From assembly GCA_001825315.1 (NCBI GenBank), contig MHVR01000009.1, positions 1-33,653 of the forward strand: a stretch of 33,653 nucleotides of DNA. The letters are read 5' to 3'. The position numbers and the translations under genes are program-made. Origin of the DNA: Candidatus Zambryskibacteria bacterium RIFCSPHIGHO2_02_FULL_43_14. GTDB taxonomy: Bacteria > Patescibacteriota > Minisyncoccia > Phycocordibacterales > Zambryskibacteraceae. Positions 6,802 to 14,530 of the stretch are shown in pieces. Every line of letters starts with the position of its first letter. Positions within the stretch are counted from its first letter, which is position 1. The notes beneath the pieces were generated by a model, which was given only the letters and a program-made list of their open reading frames with translations, was not told the origin of the DNA and did not search any database.

Positions 6802-7666
6802 TAGCACTTTCTTTGGATTCAGCTGTACACATGAATCCAGAACGGTGGCAGAACAAAGCTCCCGAAACATTGCTAGCTTTTTCGAATTCAATCCCTCTTC
6901 TAGTTCGCCATGCTTCCGGTAACGCCTTGCGAGACTCGAAAGTCGCCATACTCTTTCTGATAGCCAATACTTGCCATGATTGGGTATCTCCGCGAAAAAG
7001 TATTGCGTAAGTCGGTTCAACAAATTTCACAAGAGTGTTCATCACCAGCTCTCGGCCGAAATCATATTCTTCATTAACTATAATAATTTTTTTGTCCACT
7101 GATTCCGTATATGATTTCTCTACTATTTTTGCTCCTTCAAATATATCGGCAGTTATATTAATTTCTCGTTTAATGACTGATTGTGCCAAATGCACCGCTT
7201 CCATAAATCTCTCATCCCAATTCTTTTCTTCTTTCCACGTTGGTCGGAATTGATCTATTATCGAATTTATCGTGAATGGAAATGAGCCCGGAATCTGGGA
7301 AGAGACTATATTTTGTCCATTATCAAGCGCGTCTACATACTGCGCAATTGTATAATCAATTTTCTCTGCAATCTCCACGGAACCTGAAACCTCTTTTCCA
7401 AATTTCTTCCATACTAAACCGAATGATGCATACGGAATACCGTTCTTTCTCTCCCCCGCACCGCCCATCTGATGGTGGTCAAATCTATTTTTTTCTTTAT
7501 CATATACGTTCCCAACATCAACAACGTAATCACCTTGAGCAATTATCGATTCATCACGTGTCCTTAAAATCTTGCAATTCTCTTTTCCTAAAGCAATTAA
7601 CAACGTTGCAACCGCAAAGACATCATCCGTGTGAAATTTCGCATTATGCGTTATTATTTTTATCAT
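6770..7666 (-). CDS. MYG1-family (UPF0160) DHH-like metal-dependent hydrolase
   Basis: This 298-residue protein matches the MYG1/UPF0160 family, related to the DHH phosphoesterases; eukaryotic MYG1 is reported as a 3'-5' RNA exonuclease. Visible motifs are THNAKFHTDDVFAVATL at the N-terminus, VVDVGNVYD, and RFDHHQMGG, which supply the His/Asp metal ligands. A C-terminal part (residues about 200-298) holds ALPEAWRTRRG and CHRSGFMCTA. The substrate in bacteria is not settled. Its start overlaps the end of the DsbB-like gene by 23 nt, so translation is probably coupled. Its 3' end is tandemly duplicated. Confidence 0.88.
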   Translation of the reverse strand: MIKIITHNAKFHTDDVFAVATLLIALGKENCKILRTRDESIIAQGDYVVDVGNVYDKEKNRFDHHQMGGAGERKNGIPYASFGLVWKKFGKEVSGSVEIAEKIDYTIAQYVDALDNGQNIVSSQIPGSFPFTINSIIDQFRPTWKEEKNWDERFMEAVHLAQSVIKREINITADIFEGAKIVEKSYTESVDKKIIIVNEEYDFGRELVMNTLVKFVEPTYAILFRGDTQSWQVLAIRKSMATFESRKALPEAWRTRRGIEFEKASNVSGALFCHRSGFMCTAESKESAIKLAEIALNF

Positions 7667-8183
7667 ATTGTTTTTTAAACCAAGAAATTATCAGCACGAA
7701 AGCGAAAGAAGTCAGGGACATTGTGGGAATGGTGATGTAGCCGAACTCCTTAACATATACCCTTGAGCAGGCGCCGCCTTCGGCAGTGCACGGCAGAAGA
7801 GAGACACCACCAAGTTCGAAGTATGAGTGATAAAGCGCTACTATAGTTCCCAATATCGCTAACGGTACAATATACTTGAAGACAGCGCTATCATTCTTCC
7901 ACAAAGACACGATTAGAATCACCGGCAGTGGGAATAAGAAAATCCTCTGCCACCAACACAATATGCACGGTTCAAAACCAACGATTTCTGAATAAAAGAG
8001 ACTGCCAAGTACAGCACCAAGAGAAATAATCAAAGCCAAAACTGTCGCCTTTTTTCCAAACCAATTAGTCATATCCCTTCCCCAAGAATTCTTGAAAATT
8101 AAAGTGAAGACAATAAAAATAAAAAGAAAATGAGAGAGAAGAACAGCGTATGGCACTAATGAAGTAATTTTCTCAACCATCAC
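7644..8183 (-). CDS. DsbB-like disulfide oxidoreductase (membrane)
   Basis: DsbB-type proteins reoxidise a thioredoxin-fold thiol oxidase and pass electrons to quinone. The 179 residues show four membrane helices (about 10-30, 45-65, 78-96, 105-122) plus a C-terminal helix. The first cysteine pair is C73/C76 in EPCILCWWQR and the second is C132/C139 in LPCTAEGGACSRVYV. Both pairs match the family. It lies 3 nt after the thioredoxin-like gene, its likely partner, and overlaps the MYG1-family gene. In a small-genome organism this points to disulfide bonding of exported proteins. The electron acceptor cannot be told from sequence. Confidence 0.9.
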   Translation of the reverse strand: MMVEKITSLVPYAVLLSHFLFIFIVFTLIFKNSWGRDMTNWFGKKATVLALIISLGAVLGSLFYSEIVGFEPCILCWWQRIFLFPLPVILIVSLWKNDSAVFKYIVPLAILGTIVALYHSYFELGGVSLLPCTAEGGACSRVYVKEFGYITIPTMSLTSFAFVLIISWFKKQYDKNNNA

Positions 8184-8186
8184 TTA

Positions 8187-8573
8187 TTAATTTTCGACCG
8201 GTAACGGACAGTTGGTCAGCTCGCTCAAGCGCGCTAGAGATATTTCCCCACTCTCACGAATCGTCGTAGTACCGGTGATAAAATCCCAAGTGGGATAACC
8301 AGTCACTCCTTGATCTTTACAGATCGGAAGTTGATTCTTGCCATCCGGAGTAGAACACTCCACGTATGGCAAGAGTCTGGCTGAATTACCAAATAAAGCT
8401 TTCTGATTCTGACAATGTGAACACCAGAAAGCCCCGTAGAAAATAGCTCCTTTTTCCGCGAGACATGACGCAAAATCATCTAATTTACCTGGTTTGGTCG
8501 GCGCCATGATAAGCCAGACAATACCGGCAACCAAAAGTGCGCCACCTACTAACCAGACCAATTTATTCTTCAT
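8187..8573 (-). CDS. Membrane-anchored thioredoxin-fold protein (DsbB/VKOR partner)
   Basis: The 128-residue protein has a signal anchor (residues 5-23) and a thioredoxin-like domain outside the membrane. The active site is C51-S-H-C54 in FWCSHCQNQ, and the cis-proline loop is GYPTW (P94). The motif resembles the thioredoxin-like domain fused to or paired with VKOR proteins. Extra cysteines (C37, C73, C85, C122) could form a structural bond. With the adjacent DsbB-like gene it likely forms a thiol-oxidising pair for surface proteins. ATG at 8573 places the anchor at the very N-terminus. Confidence 0.87.
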   Translation of the reverse strand: MKNKLVWLVGGALLVAGIVWLIMAPTKPGKLDDFASCLAEKGAIFYGAFWCSHCQNQKALFGNSARLLPYVECSTPDGKNQLPICKDQGVTGYPTWDFITGTTTIRESGEISLARLSELTNCPLPVEN

Positions 8574-8597
8574 ATTGACATTATAGACGAAAAGGCA

Positions 8598-9146
8598 TTA
8601 TTGAACCAGAGTTTCCATTCCAACCCATATAAACGCAAACATTATCATCATTCTGATGGTAAAACCTAAGGCAGTTAAGACGAAATAACGCGTCGGAGAC
8701 ATGCGAAAAATACCCATCGCAATATTGACTGGTAGAGACGGTAAAACCGGTACGGACCGAAGAACAAGAAATATTATTTCATCGTACCAAGCGCCCTTGA
8801 AACGACGATTTGTTTTTTCGATATCATCCCAAGAGAATCGAAGATATCTTTTAAATTTCTCGATAAAAGGTTTGCCACCGAAATAAGCCATGCCATAAGT
8901 GAGAAACGAGCCGATAGCTCCTCCCACTCCGGCTGGGACAGCGACAAAAAAGAAAAACTGGGAAATAATAACATGAAAGGAACTAACTTTGAGAAACAGA
9001 AGTTGACCGGATATTAACGCAACGTAAGGCAAGACAGCCGCTAATTCATTTAGAAGAGAGAGTCCGAAAAGAGCCATGGCGCTCGTGAAGTCCGGCTTGA
9101 GCACCATATCTTGAATGACGTGAAAAAGATTATACGACAGCTCCAT
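8598..9146 (-). CDS. VTT/DedA-family membrane protein
   Basis: The 182 residues form about four to five membrane helices and one re-entrant segment. The VTT signature is GVGGAIGSFLTYGMAYFGGKPF (residues about 73-94) and the second half is RSVPVLPSLPVNIAMGIFRM (about 130-149). DedA/VTT proteins act as lipid scramblases or undecaprenyl-phosphate and phospholipid translocases in several bacteria. Here the substrate is unknown. It sits 24 nt upstream of the disulfide pair on the same strand and 5 nt after the RelE-like toxin gene. Confidence 0.85.
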   Translation of the reverse strand: MELSYNLFHVIQDMVLKPDFTSAMALFGLSLLNELAAVLPYVALISGQLLFLKVSSFHVIISQFFFFVAVPAGVGGAIGSFLTYGMAYFGGKPFIEKFKRYLRFSWDDIEKTNRRFKGAWYDEIIFLVLRSVPVLPSLPVNIAMGIFRMSPTRYFVLTALGFTIRMMIMFAFIWVGMETLVQ

Positions 9147-9151
9147 ATGGA

Positions 9152-9391
9152 TTAAAATCTATATGTCTTATCATTACGACGATCTATATTAATAATAGAG
9201 ACTTTTGTCTCGTGTTTATAAAAAATGATTCTTATTTTACCTTTTCGCGCCCGAAAAACGTCATGATATCCTTGTAACTTTTTTATATCAAGATCGTGCC
9301 AATTGAGAGAAGCAATCTTTTCAATCAAAACTTCAAGAACGACTTTTTCTTCCCTATTAAACCTTGAGAGTAGTTTTTTAAGAACGGGCAT
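9152..9391 (-). CDS. RelE/ParE-superfamily toxin
   Basis: This 79-residue protein has the compact RelE/ParE fold pattern. An N-terminal helix pair (KKLLSRFNREEKVVLEVLIEKI) is followed by a beta core with LKKLQGYHDVFRARKGKIRIIFYK and the terminal VSIINIDRRNDKTYRF. The conserved basic residues in the R-x-R and IDRRND parts are those usually near the RNase site. It overlaps the antitoxin gene by 14 nt, antitoxin first, the usual order. RNase activity on translating ribosomes is inferred from the family. Confidence 0.85.
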   Translation of the reverse strand: MPVLKKLLSRFNREEKVVLEVLIEKIASLNWHDLDIKKLQGYHDVFRARKGKIRIIFYKHETKVSIINIDRRNDKTYRF

Positions 9392-9620
9392 TTATTGCGC
9401 GGAGCTCTCTTAAAACTTTTTTTGCATCAACGCCATTCTTATTTATTTTAGTGAAGTCAACGACTGTTTCCCAGAGCTCGTTGACTTCATCGAGAGATGA
9501 TATCTTAAACAAGGGCTTGGATTTCTTTACCACTATAAAAGACTCCCCCTTTTCTGTACGAGAAGCATACTTTTGCATATTTTCTCTCAACTCTTTGAGT
9601 CCTAAAATTTGTGTTTTCAT
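9378..9620 (-). CDS. Phd/YefM-like antitoxin
   Basis: The 80-residue protein has the Phd/YefM N-terminal fold (GLKELRENMQKYASRTEKGESFIVVKKSKPLFKI). Its C-terminal part (residues about 45-80) would wrap the toxin. ATG at 9620 is 8 nt before a 22-bp palindrome, a likely operator. Family members bind such palindromes through their N-terminus and repress the pair, with the toxin as co-repressor. Confidence 0.85.
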   Translation of the reverse strand: MKTQILGLKELRENMQKYASRTEKGESFIVVKKSKPLFKISSLDEVNELWETVVDFTKINKNGVDAKKVLRELRAINARS

Positions 9621-9628
9621 AACACACT

Positions 9629-9650
9629 AAGTTTATCTCAAGATAAACTT
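9629..9650. promoter_or_regulatory. Palindromic operator of the toxin-antitoxin pair
   Basis: AAGTTTATCT and AGATAAACTT form a perfect inverted repeat of 10 nt arms with a 2-nt centre, just upstream of the antitoxin ATG and 15 nt after the end of secA. This fits a Phd/YefM binding site over the promoter. It could also serve as a weak hairpin behind secA. Confidence 0.6.
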
Positions 9651-9665
9651 TAAGTCAATAACCTT

Positions 9666-12125
9666 TTATGCTCCATGGCATTTTTTATATTTTTTACCAC
9701 TGCCACAGGGACAGGGGTCATTCCTGCCGACTTCGGCTTTTTTAGAGACAGTGGAACGGGAAGTATCGGACAATGCCTTGGCCTCTATTTCTATCGGAGC
9801 TGCTTTATACGAGATGGCGGCTTCGAGATTAAGCGCTAGGACAAACTCGGCAACTTGTCTGGCGATTGATATTTCCATATCTCTAAAAAACCTCAAACCA
9901 TCTTTCTTATACTCGACCAGAGGGTCGCGCTGGCCATAAGCGCGCAAGTTCACGGAACTGCGCAGATATTCCATCATCTCCAAATGGTCAACCCAGAACA
10001 AGTCTATGGTCTGAAGAACAATTCTGCGCAAGACTTCCAGTACTCCAAGAACATCGAAATTTATCTTTGATATTTTCTCATCCACCTTCTCTTTCATGTC
10101 CGGGTCAAGACGCTCTACCACTTCGGCCAAATATTCTTTGACTTCAGACTGGCCGCCGACCAGAATCTTGCGTCGCCGACCGTAGATTACCCCTCTCTGG
10201 AAGTTAAGCACGTCGTCGAATTCTAGAACATGTTTGCGTGCGTCGAAATTGAAACCCTCTATTTTCTCCTGCGCCTTCTCTAAGGAACTCGTGATAAGTT
10301 TGTTTTCTATTGGCTCGTCTTCGGGAATATTGAAGCGTCCCATCATTTTTTTAATAGCATCAACAGCAAAAATACGCATCAAAGAATCTTCGAGGGAAAC
10401 AAAAAACTGCGTTTCGCCCGGATCTCCCTGTCTGCCGGAACGTCCGCGCAACTGGTTATCTATACGTCGCGCATCATGCCTTTCGGTACCAAGGACAAAG
10501 AGTCCACCAAGAGCTTTAACCTCTTCATAAGTATCTGATGTGCTGGGATTACCACCGAGTTTAATATCCACTCCCCGACCAGCCATGTTGGTGGCAATAG
10601 TGACTGATCCCTTTTTGCCGGCTTGAGCGATAATTTCACCTTCTCGTTCATGATTCTTGGCATTTAGAATTTCATGTTTTATCCCTTCATTCTTGAGATA
10701 TGTCGATAAGAGTTCGTTATGTTCTATGGAGACTGTACCGATCAAAATCGGTTGACCTTTCCTATTCAACTCACCAACCTTTTTGGCTACTGCCTTCATT
10801 TTGCCCGCTTGGGTTTGAAAAATCAGATCACCAAGGTCCTTACGAGCTATCGGCATGTGGGTTGGAATAGCAAAAGTTTCCAAACCATAAACCTTATAAA
10901 ATTCTTCTTTAGAAGTGAGAGCAGTACCAGTCATGCCAGAAAGCTTCTGATACATACGAAAATAATTTTGGAACGTAACAGAGGCAAAGGTGCGGCTTTC
11001 TTCCTTAATGCGCACCCCTTCTTTGGCCTCTATCGCCTGATGCAAACCTTCCGACCAGCGCCTGCCGGGCTGAAGGCGTCCGGTAAAAGCGTCCACGATT
11101 ATTATTTCATTATCTTTGACCACATATTCTTTGTCTTTGTGGTATAGAGCTTTGGCTCTAGCGGCCGTTTCCAAATGATGCACATATTTGACACCTCCTT
11201 CGGTATAAATATTTTCTATACCGAGAAGTTTCTCCGCTTTGCTGATTCCACTGTCTGTCAGAGAAACCGTACGAAGTTTCTCATCAACGACAAAATCCGG
11301 CCCCTCTTCAAGTTCTCGGGCAATTTTGGCAAATTTTTCATAAAGTTCTCCCGCGGCGCCGGTGTTGCCAGAAATAATGAGAGGGGTCCGCGCCTCATCA
11401 ATCAGAATAGAATCAATCTCATCAACAATAGCGTAATGGTATTCTCGTTGAGAAAGATCTTCTTTGTTGTACAGCAAATTATCACGCAGATAATCAAAGC
11501 CGAATTCATTGTTGGTACCGTAAGTAATATCTGCCTGATAAGCTTCTCTTTTTGTAGCTGGCCTTAAGAACTCATGAACAACATGGAAAAAGCCTAATTC
11601 GTCGCGTTCTTTATCCTTGTTGGTGTGCTCTCGGTCATAGATAAAAGATTCGGCATGATTAAGCACTCCGACAGAGAGCCCAAGGTAATCATAAATTTGA
11701 CCCATCCAGACAGCGTCACGACGCGAGAGATAATCGTTGACAGTAACGATATGCACACCCTTACCTTCGAGTGCCTTGATATATGCCGGCAATACGGCCA
11801 CCTGCGTTTTCCCTTCACCAGTCTTCATCTCTGCAATACCTCCTTTATAAAGAGCGATGCCCCCAAGCAACTGAACATCATAGTGTCTCTGACCGAGAGT
11901 GCGCTTAGTTGCTTCTCGCGCAACGGCAAAGGCCTCCGGCAATATATCATCGAGAGTCTCTTTTTTTGTCAGCCGATTCTTAAACTCCAACGTTTTCTCT
12001 TTTAATTCGTCCGGCGAAAGAGCTTGCAGAGAGGATTCAAACGCATTGATACGCTCGACCAGAGGTTGCCAAGAAAGGAGCTCTTTCTTCTCCGGGGAAC
12101 CAAAAAGATTCCTTAAAAAGGCCAT
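9666..12125 (-). CDS. secA: Preprotein translocase ATPase SecA
   Basis: SecA is the motor that pushes proteins through SecYEG. At 819 residues it is slightly shorter than most. The Walker A is MKTGEGKT (about 100-107) and motif II is VDEIDSILIDEARTPLI. The preprotein-crosslinking domain follows, then helicase motifs TNMAGRGVDIKLGGN and the helical wing and scaffold. The C-terminus keeps the zinc and SecB-type tail NDPCPCGSGKKYKKCHG. ATG at 12125 gives the usual start MAFLRNLFG. Upstream is a terminator hairpin and a tiny lysine-rich ORF, which could mean leader control. Confidence 0.98.
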   Translation of the reverse strand: MAFLRNLFGSPEKKELLSWQPLVERINAFESSLQALSPDELKEKTLEFKNRLTKKETLDDILPEAFAVAREATKRTLGQRHYDVQLLGGIALYKGGIAEMKTGEGKTQVAVLPAYIKALEGKGVHIVTVNDYLSRRDAVWMGQIYDYLGLSVGVLNHAESFIYDREHTNKDKERDELGFFHVVHEFLRPATKREAYQADITYGTNNEFGFDYLRDNLLYNKEDLSQREYHYAIVDEIDSILIDEARTPLIISGNTGAAGELYEKFAKIARELEEGPDFVVDEKLRTVSLTDSGISKAEKLLGIENIYTEGGVKYVHHLETAARAKALYHKDKEYVVKDNEIIIVDAFTGRLQPGRRWSEGLHQAIEAKEGVRIKEESRTFASVTFQNYFRMYQKLSGMTGTALTSKEEFYKVYGLETFAIPTHMPIARKDLGDLIFQTQAGKMKAVAKKVGELNRKGQPILIGTVSIEHNELLSTYLKNEGIKHEILNAKNHEREGEIIAQAGKKGSVTIATNMAGRGVDIKLGGNPSTSDTYEEVKALGGLFVLGTERHDARRIDNQLRGRSGRQGDPGETQFFVSLEDSLMRIFAVDAIKKMMGRFNIPEDEPIENKLITSSLEKAQEKIEGFNFDARKHVLEFDDVLNFQRGVIYGRRRKILVGGQSEVKEYLAEVVERLDPDMKEKVDEKISKINFDVLGVLEVLRRIVLQTIDLFWVDHLEMMEYLRSSVNLRAYGQRDPLVEYKKDGLRFFRDMEISIARQVAEFVLALNLEAAISYKAAPIEIEAKALSDTSRSTVSKKAEVGRNDPCPCGSGKKYKKCHGA

Positions 12126-12172
12126 AAGGCGCTTATCTTACCATGTTTGAGACTATCACCCAAGACAAGTAA

Positions 12173-12208
12173 AAAGAAAAAACACTCTTGCGGGAGTGTT
12201 TTTTCTTT
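12173..12208. terminator. Strong bidirectional terminator hairpin in the secA leader
   Basis: A 15-bp perfect stem (AAAGAAAAAACACTC with GAGTGTTTTTTCTTT) closes a 6-nt loop. T-runs lie on the 3' side in both directions. On the minus strand it sits 14 nt after the mini-ORF stop and 47 nt before the secA ATG. It either ends transcription from upstream or attenuates secA. The rest of the gap (12265-12429) holds one perfect DnaA-box word (TGTGGATAA, 12400-12408) and no gene. Confidence 0.85.
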
Positions 12209-12222
12209 AAGAGCAAAAATAA

Positions 12223-12264
12223 CTATGCTCGCTTCTTCTTTGAAGACTTTTTTTTCTTTGCCAT
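12223..12264 (-). CDS. Possible 13-codon lysine-rich leader peptide upstream of secA
   Basis: The reading frame ATG to TAG gives MAKKKKSSKKKRA. It is too short for the ORF track. It includes a run of 8 A's (AAA AAA AAG), then stops 14 nt before the terminator hairpin. Position between promoter-side sequence and terminator, before secA, resembles a leader peptide or a very short expressed protein. No clear ribosome site is seen, so it may be chance. Confidence 0.3.
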   Translation of the reverse strand: MAKKKKSSKKKRA

Positions 12265-12429
12265 TGTGTTGTCCCAACATAATGTCGGGAAATTATTATT
12301 AATGTCTGCGCAGATAATTATTTATCAAAATGATTTGTCTGCGATCATATTAAGTATCGTACTGAAAGTCGATACATACAATAGAGAAAAAGAAAAAAGT
12401 GTGGATAACTTTTTTTTAAAAATTAATTT

Positions 12430-14508
12430 TCAATTTACAATCTGTTCGAGATATTGTCGATAAGTATCAGCATTCGAAGGATCAAGTCTCATGCGACTTA
12501 GAAATAAGTCTCGAACCTTATCTATCCGTCCATTCGAGTGGTAGGCGTTCACAATCCGATCGTCGAAAACTACTTCCCTTTCCGTCAGTTGACTGATCAT
12601 TTTATTTTCAACCACCCTGTCGCCTACATAGATCGCTCCAATCAAATAAATCAATTTGGCTTCCGCATATTCTGGTGCCAATTCATATGCTTCTCTAAAT
12701 ACTTCGAGCGCTTTAATCGGCTCTTTCTGATTTATATAGACGGCGCCAATTTCAAAATATATCTGTTGTTTGCCGGACATCAGTTCTTTAGCACGTTCAA
12801 GGTAAATAAGAGCATCATCAAGAAAACCAAAAGAAGAAAGGAATGATCCAGTTATCAACTTGTAACGAGCGTCTTTTTCCAAATCTTTCGTCTGTTTCAG
12901 TACAGCATCTTTCGCGAAGGAAAAGAACTCATTCTTCTCCTCTGTGGAAACATCTCCTGTCACAACGGTAACCGAGTTAGCGACTATATGTTCTGCCACT
13001 TCCGATCGGCCAAGATGCGAAGTATTGTAAGCCTTTTTAAAATATTGGATAGCGGCAGTGGTTCCTCCAGGCGTATGGACAGATTTGAGAGCTTCGATCA
13101 AAAAAAAGTTTGTCATAATCGGCTTGGTATTGACGAAATAAATAGAGAGGAGTAAGAAAATAGACACGATTGGTATAGCAATTCTTTTTATCTGAATATC
13201 ACTTATCGACCGTTGCCAAAACAGTTCACCGCTAGATCTCGAATGCACGTAAGCAAGCAGTGAGAAAAATAGAACGTAACTTATCAGATGGTCGAAGACG
13301 AAAAAGTTGTGAAAGAAGTATGCCACCACGAGACCGGTAAGAATGGACTTTTCGATGTGAGAGAACTGATCTGACCCGCCATCAAACTGGCGGGCAGGTT
13401 TCCAGATGAGGTAAAGAAGAGCAAGGTAGAGAGCCAGATAAGACAATAGACCGAGGAGACCGCCCGCAACTGCCCAGTCAAGAAAGATGTTGTGCGCACG
13501 GTCAAACCATGGTTCTAGGCGAAACATCTCCGGGCTATAATGTTCTTGAAAAACATAACTGAAATTCTCCTGTCCCCAACCGAGAAGCGGTCGTTCTTTA
13601 ATTCCTTCTAGCGCCATAGGCCAAACGAAATATCTGCCCTGTTTCTTAACCTCATCCATATTCAGAGAAGTAAAACGCGAAAGTACCGGACTGTTTTTTA
13701 TAAATGTCGCATTCTTAAATATAGCGAAACCTCCAACTAAAACTACGAGTCCCACTAAGACGGCGATGCTTATTTTTCTGACAAGATGGTCCTCTTTATT
13801 TCTGATATTGAGCACCGCCAGAATAAACAAGCCCACAAGCAGACCGAGAATAGCTCCGCGAGTAGCTGTGTAATATAGAATAAATATCTGCGCTAAAATA
13901 AGTAACCCATAAACCCATCTTAATGCAACGCTCTTCCGCTCGCGCCAGAGGAAAAGTATGGCAATAAAGATATGGAAAAGCATATAAACAGCGAGATATA
14001 TGGCGTTGCCTAAAGTGCCATCCACTCTCACCCCGCCCTGGTTTATTGTTTTTAATCCAATAATCTGCAAGACACAATATAAAACCATCAAGAATGAAGC
14101 GACAAGTGTTGTGTTCCACCACCTTCTCCAATCAATCTCTTTAAAGACCGAGGAAGTAATTACAAAAAACATTCCCAAATGAAGAAGGGTGACAAAGCCC
14201 TCCATACGCTCGAAGTTCGACCAGAAGCTCTTGATCGGAGCCACGCCGAAAAGATCAGCCAAACCGATGATGACCAAAAAACTTAAGACTGTGTAGAGAA
14301 TTATAGATTTCTTAGGACGATAGTTGGTTTCGAGCAGAGCAAGCAGCACCCAAGCAGCAAAAACTATTTCAACAATAATTCTCCAGGCAAAAGCTTTGGT
14401 GGTAATAAACGGGAAGAAAAGGGAGCTAGATACAAGAAACGGAATAAACGGGACTAGGAAAAGTCCCGTAAAGACAACATTTCGCAGTATTTGTTTATTC
14501 ATCTTCAT
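12430..14508 (-). CDS. O-antigen ligase/Wzy-like polymerase with C-terminal TPRs
   Basis: The 692-residue membrane protein has about 12 helices (residues 8-440). It carries the Wzy_C/O-antigen-ligase core: TATRGAILGLLVGLF, GWGQENFSYVFQEHYS and WFDRAHNIFLDWAVAGG, where the Arg/His pair is the family's key feature. Residues about 480-690 form TPR-like helices (LERAKELMSGKQQIYFEIGAVY, ALEVFREAYELAPEYAEAKL). Related proteins polymerise undecaprenyl-linked glycan repeats or transfer them to an acceptor. It is divergent from the flippase gene with only 22 nt between starts, so the two are a functional pair. A GGCGGG hairpin repeat encodes PARQFDGG at about 13375-13394. Confidence 0.88.
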   Translation of the reverse strand: MKMNKQILRNVVFTGLFLVPFIPFLVSSSLFFPFITTKAFAWRIIVEIVFAAWVLLALLETNYRPKKSIILYTVLSFLVIIGLADLFGVAPIKSFWSNFERMEGFVTLLHLGMFFVITSSVFKEIDWRRWWNTTLVASFLMVLYCVLQIIGLKTINQGGVRVDGTLGNAIYLAVYMLFHIFIAILFLWRERKSVALRWVYGLLILAQIFILYYTATRGAILGLLVGLFILAVLNIRNKEDHLVRKISIAVLVGLVVLVGGFAIFKNATFIKNSPVLSRFTSLNMDEVKKQGRYFVWPMALEGIKERPLLGWGQENFSYVFQEHYSPEMFRLEPWFDRAHNIFLDWAVAGGLLGLLSYLALYLALLYLIWKPARQFDGGSDQFSHIEKSILTGLVVAYFFHNFFVFDHLISYVLFFSLLAYVHSRSSGELFWQRSISDIQIKRIAIPIVSIFLLLSIYFVNTKPIMTNFFLIEALKSVHTPGGTTAAIQYFKKAYNTSHLGRSEVAEHIVANSVTVVTGDVSTEEKNEFFSFAKDAVLKQTKDLEKDARYKLITGSFLSSFGFLDDALIYLERAKELMSGKQQIYFEIGAVYINQKEPIKALEVFREAYELAPEYAEAKLIYLIGAIYVGDRVVENKMISQLTEREVVFDDRIVNAYHSNGRIDKVRDLFLSRMRLDPSNADTYRQYLEQIVN
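13375..13394. repeat. Interspersed GGCGGG hairpin repeat, copy C (inside ligase gene)
   Basis: CCCGCCA pairs perfectly with TGGCGGG over a 6-nt loop. On the minus strand it encodes ARQFDGG in a loop after a membrane helix. Its core matches copies A and B, but the rest of the sequence differs. Confidence 0.5.
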
Positions 14509-14530
14509 TATCTTATCATGGTACCAATAT

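Noticed and set aside
12188-12463. Plus-strand ORF of 91 residues
   Set aside because: It is Phe/Lys-rich by AT bias, runs through the terminator and into the ligase end, and has no motif.
14324-14530. Upstream extension of the flippase in the track
   Set aside because: It is antisense to the start of the ligase gene, has no flippase features, and ATG 14531 begins a normal flippase N-terminus.
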